Assembly (NCBI RefSeq): GCF_017472245.1 | Contig: NZ_JAFUQR010000007.1 | Location: 1-61,686, forward strand | Length of the DNA stretch: 61,686 nt | Source of the DNA: Chlamydia sp. | GTDB taxonomy: Bacteria > Chlamydiota > Chlamydiia > Chlamydiales > Chlamydiaceae | Reading direction: 5' to 3' | Part shown: one piece after another, positions 58,057 to 61,686 of the stretch | Numbering within the stretch: position 1 is the first letter of the stretch | Layout of the letters: each line of letters begins with the position of its first letter | Notes under the pieces: model-generated | The model's input: only the letters and a program-made list of their open reading frames with translations | Told to the model about the DNA's origin: nothing | Database searches by the model: none | Translations under genes and position numbers: made by a program

Positions 58057-59366
58057 TGAAAGTCGGTGTAAGACAAGTCTACACTCCCTGAAGGATAGTG
58101 AATAACATTGTCCAAGGGTCTAGCCAAGATGTAGTCATATTCTATGTGGTATAAAGGAAGACAAGTCAAGTTAGCCATTGCTGCTTGGTCAAAATAGGAG
58201 CGAGTCAAAGGATAAAAAGCTATAGACGTTGCTGTAGAAAGAGAAAATTTTTGAGCTGCACGTTTTTGAACAAAAACATGGTATTCTAATCCTTCAAGGG
58301 ATAAATCTATTCCTGCATTCCGGCATTGTTCTTGTAGTACTTCCGCTAAACGTTGGCAGCGTACAACGTTATTTGGGTATATCATTGTCAGCTTTCCAGA
58401 TAGTGGTGTTGTAGGCATTTCATTGCCAGCTGCTACACAATTGCTATTTGATAAAAGATTTTCAGCTGGTAGATAGCGATTGCCTAATGCCTGCTTTAAG
58501 AGTTTTTCTTTTTGGATCGCAGAGATCAATTTTTGGCGGTTTTCTAAAGAAGATAGCACTGGATCTTTAGGATTTAGGATTAACCAAAATGTGCCATCTA
58601 CAGGGTAATGAGTGTACAAAGGGAAAATTGAGCAAAGCTCGGAAGGAACCCCTTGGTGCCAAGGTTGCCCAACCCAATCTATTTCTCCCTTTCGCAACAA
58701 ATGTAAAGCAGTATACACATTGGGAATGATGCGAAAATTGATGCGATGAAGTTTTACGCGAGCGCAGTCGTAGTAATGAGGATTTTTTTGTAAAACAAGA
58801 GATTGTCCTTGCAAATAAGTTTGAAGTGTAAAAGGTCCTGAAGACACCAGAGGATTCTGTGGACGATATATGGAAAACAAAGGTGAGGCTAGTATAGCAA
58901 GAAGTTGGGAATTAGGCGTTTTTAATTGCACAACGACTTCTGATGAATTCGGAGAATAGAAAGAAAGATTTTCAAAAAGCTGCGGGTAGCGGCCTGTTTT
59001 TAATGTGTGTTCCCACGCAGTAATAACATCTTCTGCTGATAAACGAGAGCCATCACTCCATTTGGCATCTTCACGAATGAATAAGCGATAAAGCGTCTTA
59101 TCTTCTGAAGCTTGGTAAGAAGAAGATAGAGCAGGGACAATTTCGGAAGATTCTTCTCTAAAGAGAGTAGTAAACAAAATTTTAGATAAAGAACAATTGA
59201 GAGCATTCTCGCCCCTTTCAGGGGAAAGAGTGCGAGGGTCATCATGAATGGCTATTGTTAACGTGTGCTCTGGTGGAATGGAAGAGCAATTTACGGTTAC
59301 AAGAGCGGTAATAACAAAAACGATAGAACGAAAACCCATAATTTTTTTACTTATTTTTGAGCACAA
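58053..59366 (-). CDS. oppA: Oligopeptide-binding lipoprotein (OppA family, CT139-type)
   Basis: A 437-residue extracytoplasmic binding protein. A lipoprotein signal (VITALVTVNC) places the lipidated Cys near residue 27. The family features AIHDDPRTLSPERG and WSDGSRLSAEDVITAWEH follow. It is somewhat shorter than typical OppA. It presumably delivers peptides to a permease encoded elsewhere. The GTG at 59366 and an ATG at 59339 are both possible starts; both keep the signal. Confidence 0.87.
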   Translation of the reverse strand: MCSKISKKIMGFRSIVFVITALVTVNCSSIPPEHTLTIAIHDDPRTLSPERGENALNCSLSKILFTTLFREESSEIVPALSSSYQASEDKTLYRLFIREDAKWSDGSRLSAEDVITAWEHTLKTGRYPQLFENLSFYSPNSSEVVVQLKTPNSQLLAILASPLFSIYRPQNPLVSSGPFTLQTYLQGQSLVLQKNPHYYDCARVKLHRINFRIIPNVYTALHLLRKGEIDWVGQPWHQGVPSELCSIFPLYTHYPVDGTFWLILNPKDPVLSSLENRQKLISAIQKEKLLKQALGNRYLPAENLLSNSNCVAAGNEMPTTPLSGKLTMIYPNNVVRCQRLAEVLQEQCRNAGIDLSLEGLEYHVFVQKRAAQKFSLSTATSIAFYPLTRSYFDQAAMANLTCLPLYHIEYDYILARPLDNVIHYPSGSVDLSYTDFH

Positions 59367-59505
59367 TCAGAAGCTTTTGCTTGTTGCCGGTTCTATTTCA
59401 GAAATGTATAATTTCTTCTGAATAGTAGGCAGTATAGTATTGTTAGAGAAAAACACACAGTATTTTCTCAGAAGAAAATTTTTAAAATTGAAAAGAGTGG
59501 AACCA

Positions 59506-60198
59506 ATGTGGAATGAGATATTGTTTTTTCTACAAATAATTCTTGTGATTGGTTTGGGGGCTTTTTTTGCTGCAAAAAGTATCATGTTGTTAGTTGCATG
59601 GGCTTCGTTACTTTCTGTTATTATGAATATTTTCGTATTGAAACAAATTATACTATTCGGATTCGAAGTCACTGCAGCAGATGTTTACGTAATTGGACTT
59701 TTTTCTTGCTTAAACTGTGCGAGAGAATTTTGGGGGAAGGAGCAGACCAAAAAAGTGATTTTTATATCTTGGTGTAGCACTCTTTCTTTCCTTCTTCTCA
59801 CCCAACTCCATCTCTACTTAGTTCCATCTCCAAGGGACTTTAGTCAAAATCACTATGAAGCTTTATTTTCTCCATCTTTTCGGCTTATTGTGGCATCAAT
59901 TGTCACAACTATGATCGTGCAATTTATCGATTTTAGAATTTTTGGCTGGTTAAAAAAACATTCGCAGGGGCGTGTTTTTGGTTTGCGTTCTGCTTTTTCT
60001 GTCGCTTTTTCTCAAAGCATAGATACCGTAATTTTTTCTTTTTTAGGTTTATATGGATTCGTCGCTAATCTTTTAGATGTGATGTTGTTCTCTCTATTAT
60101 CTAAAGGGGCTGCGCTTCTATTAGCTTCTCCTTGCGTTGCATTAGCTAAAGTGTTTTATAACCGATGGAATAAAGAAAAAGTTTGTTTCAGAAGCTAG
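59506..60198 (+). CDS. yhhQ: YhhQ-family queuosine-precursor transporter (CT140-type)
   Basis: A 230-residue membrane protein with about six hydrophobic segments and the VUT/YhhQ-family features (GLFSCLNCAREFWGKEQTKK; QFIDFRIFGWLKK; RSAFSVAFSQSIDTVIFSFL). Such proteins import queuosine precursors; for C. trachomatis uptake of host queuine has been proposed. ATG 59506 with GAGTGG upstream is preferred over ATG 59440, since the added 22 residues are basic and unlike the family. It is divergent from oppA. Confidence 0.82.
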   Translation: MWNEILFFLQIILVIGLGAFFAAKSIMLLVAWASLLSVIMNIFVLKQIILFGFEVTAADVYVIGLFSCLNCAREFWGKEQTKKVIFISWCSTLSFLLLTQLHLYLVPSPRDFSQNHYEALFSPSFRLIVASIVTTMIVQFIDFRIFGWLKKHSQGRVFGLRSAFSVAFSQSIDTVIFSFLGLYGFVANLLDVMLFSLLSKGAALLLASPCVALAKVFYNRWNKEKVCFRS

Positions 60199-60336
60199 GT
60201 TTTTACAAAGAAACCTATATTTATTTTTACTAATTAACATAGAGTTGCTAACATCTTCGCATTTTCATTCCGTTTCTATGGAAAAAGTTTTTTTTGTAGT
60301 ACGGTGGGAATAGAAAAGACAGGAAAGGACTTAAGA

Positions 60337-60810
60337 GTGAGAAAGCCCAATAGAAATGATCCTTGCCCTTGCGGATCCGGTAAAAAATATAAGCAATGTT
60401 GTCTACAATCTCGGACACAGGCTGTTCGTCATACTCCTGATGGGAAGTTTAGATTTTCTATAACAACAGCTCCTGATATAGGCTCTTCTACCAAAAATTT
60501 TGCCAAGCTTTTTCAGCAATCGTTGGATTCTTGTCCTTCAGAACAGAAGGAGGGGATGAAGATGAATAAATTCTCGATTACCAAGAATAAGGAGTTTGTA
60601 GGGAAGCGCGCTATTCGTAAAGCTAAGGCAAAAGAAGAGCGGATTATTTCAGAAAAATTAGGTCAACATGAGTTTCAAGTTGTAGATGCAGGAGCTTCGA
60701 TAGAAGAGATATCCTCTTCTCAGGAGTGCGTGCAGGAGCCTTTTATTCCTACAGAAGAAGATTATCGTGTGCAAAGAAAAGAAGATGAGCAGGATTTAGA
60801 AAATTCTTAA
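60337..60810 (+). CDS. SEC-C motif protein (CT141-type)
   Basis: A 157-residue basic protein opening MRKPNRNDPCPCGSGKKYKQCC, a zinc-binding SEC-C motif as found at the C-terminus of SecA. The remainder is charged and helical, with an acidic end. Role unknown; SEC-C motifs bind zinc and interact with SecB or ribosomes. GTG 60337 has AGGAAAGGA upstream and starts right at the motif; a GTG at 60304 would add 11 residues. Confidence 0.8.
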   Translation: MRKPNRNDPCPCGSGKKYKQCCLQSRTQAVRHTPDGKFRFSITTAPDIGSSTKNFAKLFQQSLDSCPSEQKEGMKMNKFSITKNKEFVGKRAIRKAKAKEERIISEKLGQHEFQVVDAGASIEEISSSQECVQEPFIPTEEDYRVQRKEDEQDLENS

Positions 60811-60818
60811 TTTTTATA

Positions 60819-60848
60819 TTGCGAATAAAGTTTTCTTTTTGACATAAT
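60819..60848 (+). promoter_or_regulatory. Promoter of the tRNA-Thr / tRNA-Tyr pair
   Basis: TTGCGA (60819-60824), an 18-bp spacer and CATAAT (60843-60848) place the start point just before tRNA-Thr at 60861. Confidence 0.55.
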
Positions 60849-60860
60849 CCTCCCTCTTAA

Positions 60861-60933
60861 GCTGGAGTAGCTCAATAGGCAGAGCATTCGATTTGTAATC
60901 GAACGGTTGAGGGTTCAATTCCTTTCTCCAGCA
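60861..60933 (+). tRNA. tRNA-Thr (anticodon TGT)
   Basis: The acceptor stem GCTGGAG pairs with CTCCAGC. The D-arm, the anticodon stem TTCGA/TCGAA with loop TTTGTAA, and the T-arm GGTTCAATTCC complete a standard cloverleaf. Anticodon TGT at 60894-60896 reads ACA. CCA is not encoded. Confidence 0.96.
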
Positions 60934-60940
60934 TCTTTAA

Positions 60941-61023
60941 GGGGGTGTCGCATAGCGGTCAATTGCATCGGACTGTAAATCCGACTCCTTACGGATACGT
61001 TGGTTCAAATCCAGCCACCCCCA
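60941..61023 (+). tRNA. tRNA-Tyr (anticodon GTA)
   Basis: Acceptor stem GGGGGTG pairs with CACCCCC. The anticodon stem TCGGA/TCCGA has loop CTGTAAA with GTA at 60975-60977, and there is a long variable arm typical of class II tRNA. It follows tRNA-Thr by seven bases and is co-transcribed with it. Confidence 0.96.
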
Positions 61024-61194
61024 GGATCTCTTCGTAAATCTTCATACAGTTAGTCACTTGTAAAATTAGAATAAGTTTTAAAACTTTATCCTTTTACCTT
61101 TGTTTCTTTTTTATTTTTTAACAAAATTAAATTAATTTTTTGACTTCTATTTAATTGTTTGTTTTTTATTCGAAATAAAAACTTGGAACAATAA

Positions 61195-61686
61195 ATGAGT
61201 GCTTCTGACAAAATTATTAATGATTGTCGGTTCGACTTTGACACAACCGTTCATGGAGATCTTTTAGCCTCAAATCTGACCACAGAAGGTGACATCACAG
61301 TGAAGGAAGTTTCTGCAATAGAAACTTTTTCTGTAGAAAGAGACGTTGATGTGCAAACAAAAGACATCATTGTTAATGGTCTGACTGGGGCAGGGGGATA
61401 TGATTTAACTACTCAAAATAAAATCTCGATTAATCTTAATGGTAATCGATTGAGTAATGTCAAACGCCCTGTTAATGATACAGATCCGGTTCCTGCAAAT
61501 TACATTCGTACTCCAGAATATTATTTTTGCTCATTGCAAGATGGGGCAAGAATTGAGTGGAAGCAGGGGAATCCGCTTCCTCTGATAGGCCCCTCTCGTA
61601 CAGTTTACCAATCGTCTCGTATTGAAGAGTTTATTCGATTTGTTGATATCAATAGATCAACGGAAAATTTAACAGAATATTTTAAA
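61195..61686 (+). CDS. CT142-type secreted protein, 5' end only (runs off the window)
   Basis: The frame opens at ATG 61195 with GGAAC upstream and continues to the window edge (164 codons) without a stop. By synteny it is CT142, one of the CT142-CT144 genes whose expression depends on plasmid Pgp4 and whose products are secreted into the inclusion lumen in C. trachomatis. The N-terminus is rich in short beta-type repeats (DFDTTVHGDLLASNL; TEGDITVKEVS). Residues about 77-102 (INLNGNRLSNVKRPVND, then TDPVPANYI) resemble phage tail-fibre repeats. Confidence 0.8.
   Translation, partial: MSASDKIINDCRFDFDTTVHGDLLASNLTTEGDITVKEVSAIETFSVERDVDVQTKDIIVNGLTGAGGYDLTTQNKISINLNGNRLSNVKRPVNDTDPVPANYIRTPEYYFCSLQDGARIEWKQGNPLPLIGPSRTVYQSSRIEEFIRFVDINRSTENLTEYFK

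Noticed and set aside
61072..61087. AAGTTTTAAAACTT palindrome upstream of the CT142-type gene
   Set aside because: Short and AT-only palindromes are frequent by chance in this AT-rich genome; no evidence it is an operator.

Overview
The window is a stretch of chromosome from a Chlamydia of the C. trachomatis / C. muridarum / C. suis clade. Gene content and order follow the C. trachomatis block from about CT085 to CT142. It includes a type III secretion (T3S) cluster with CopN and its chaperone, the incD-incE-incF-incG cluster facing incA, a CteG-type effector, and the start of a CT142-type plasmid-responsive gene. The Inc proteins differ clearly from the C. trachomatis versions I remember, so C. 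muridarum or C. suis is more likely than C. trachomatis. I cannot settle the species from sequence alone. There are no insertion sequences, phage genes or CRISPR arrays.

Layout. Positions 50-8878 (minus strand) form a run cdsU > cdsV > copN > scc1 > malQ > rpmB > ubiD that joins T3S export-gate genes to glycogen metabolism and a ribosomal protein. ychF (plus) follows. Positions 10215-16150 (minus) are the nusA-infB-rbfA-truB-ribF operon, with rpsA upstream behind a hairpin. Positions 18351-22528 hold trxB-acpS, an Inc-like protein, a FliO-like membrane protein, a HAD phosphatase and a plant-like fabI. Positions 22830-24770 encode the cysteine-rich CteG-type effector, followed by a strong terminator. 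Next come an RluA/RluD-type pseudouridine synthase, a mutY interrupted by an in-frame stop, a NIF3-like gene and an AsmA-like protein. groES-groEL lies under a CIRCE-like operator whose promoter -10 contains the stop codon of pepF. clpB and a SirB1/TPR protein lead into incDEFG, with incA opposed.

Positions 40556-43667 are rpe-efp-accB-accC. rplM-rpsI follows and ends in a 40-bp perfect palindrome that also encodes the C-terminus of the opposing nlpC. Then come adk, an amino-acid ABC transporter (permease and ATPase), a 1138-residue AsmA/TamB-like protein paired with a YihY-type membrane protein, a methyltransferase, the Inc-like CT134/CT135 pair, an esterase, a TsaC/Sua5 protein, a dipeptidase, an OppA-type lipoprotein, a YhhQ-type queuosine-precursor transporter, a SEC-C protein, tRNA-Thr(TGT), tRNA-Tyr(GTA) and the truncated CT142 homologue.

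How the genes work together. Much of the window serves the inclusion and host interaction: export gate, gatekeeper, chaperone, effector and eight Inc or Inc-like proteins. These are interleaved with core translation, fatty-acid initiation (AccBC, FabI, AcpS), chaperone and peptidoglycan-remodelling genes. Points most worth a second look are the FliO-like protein, the phage-fibre-like motif in the CT142 homologue, the broken mutY, a G8 tract in nlpC, the NPKD autocleavage site of CdsU, and a small gene with a strong ribosome binding site upstream of incA.
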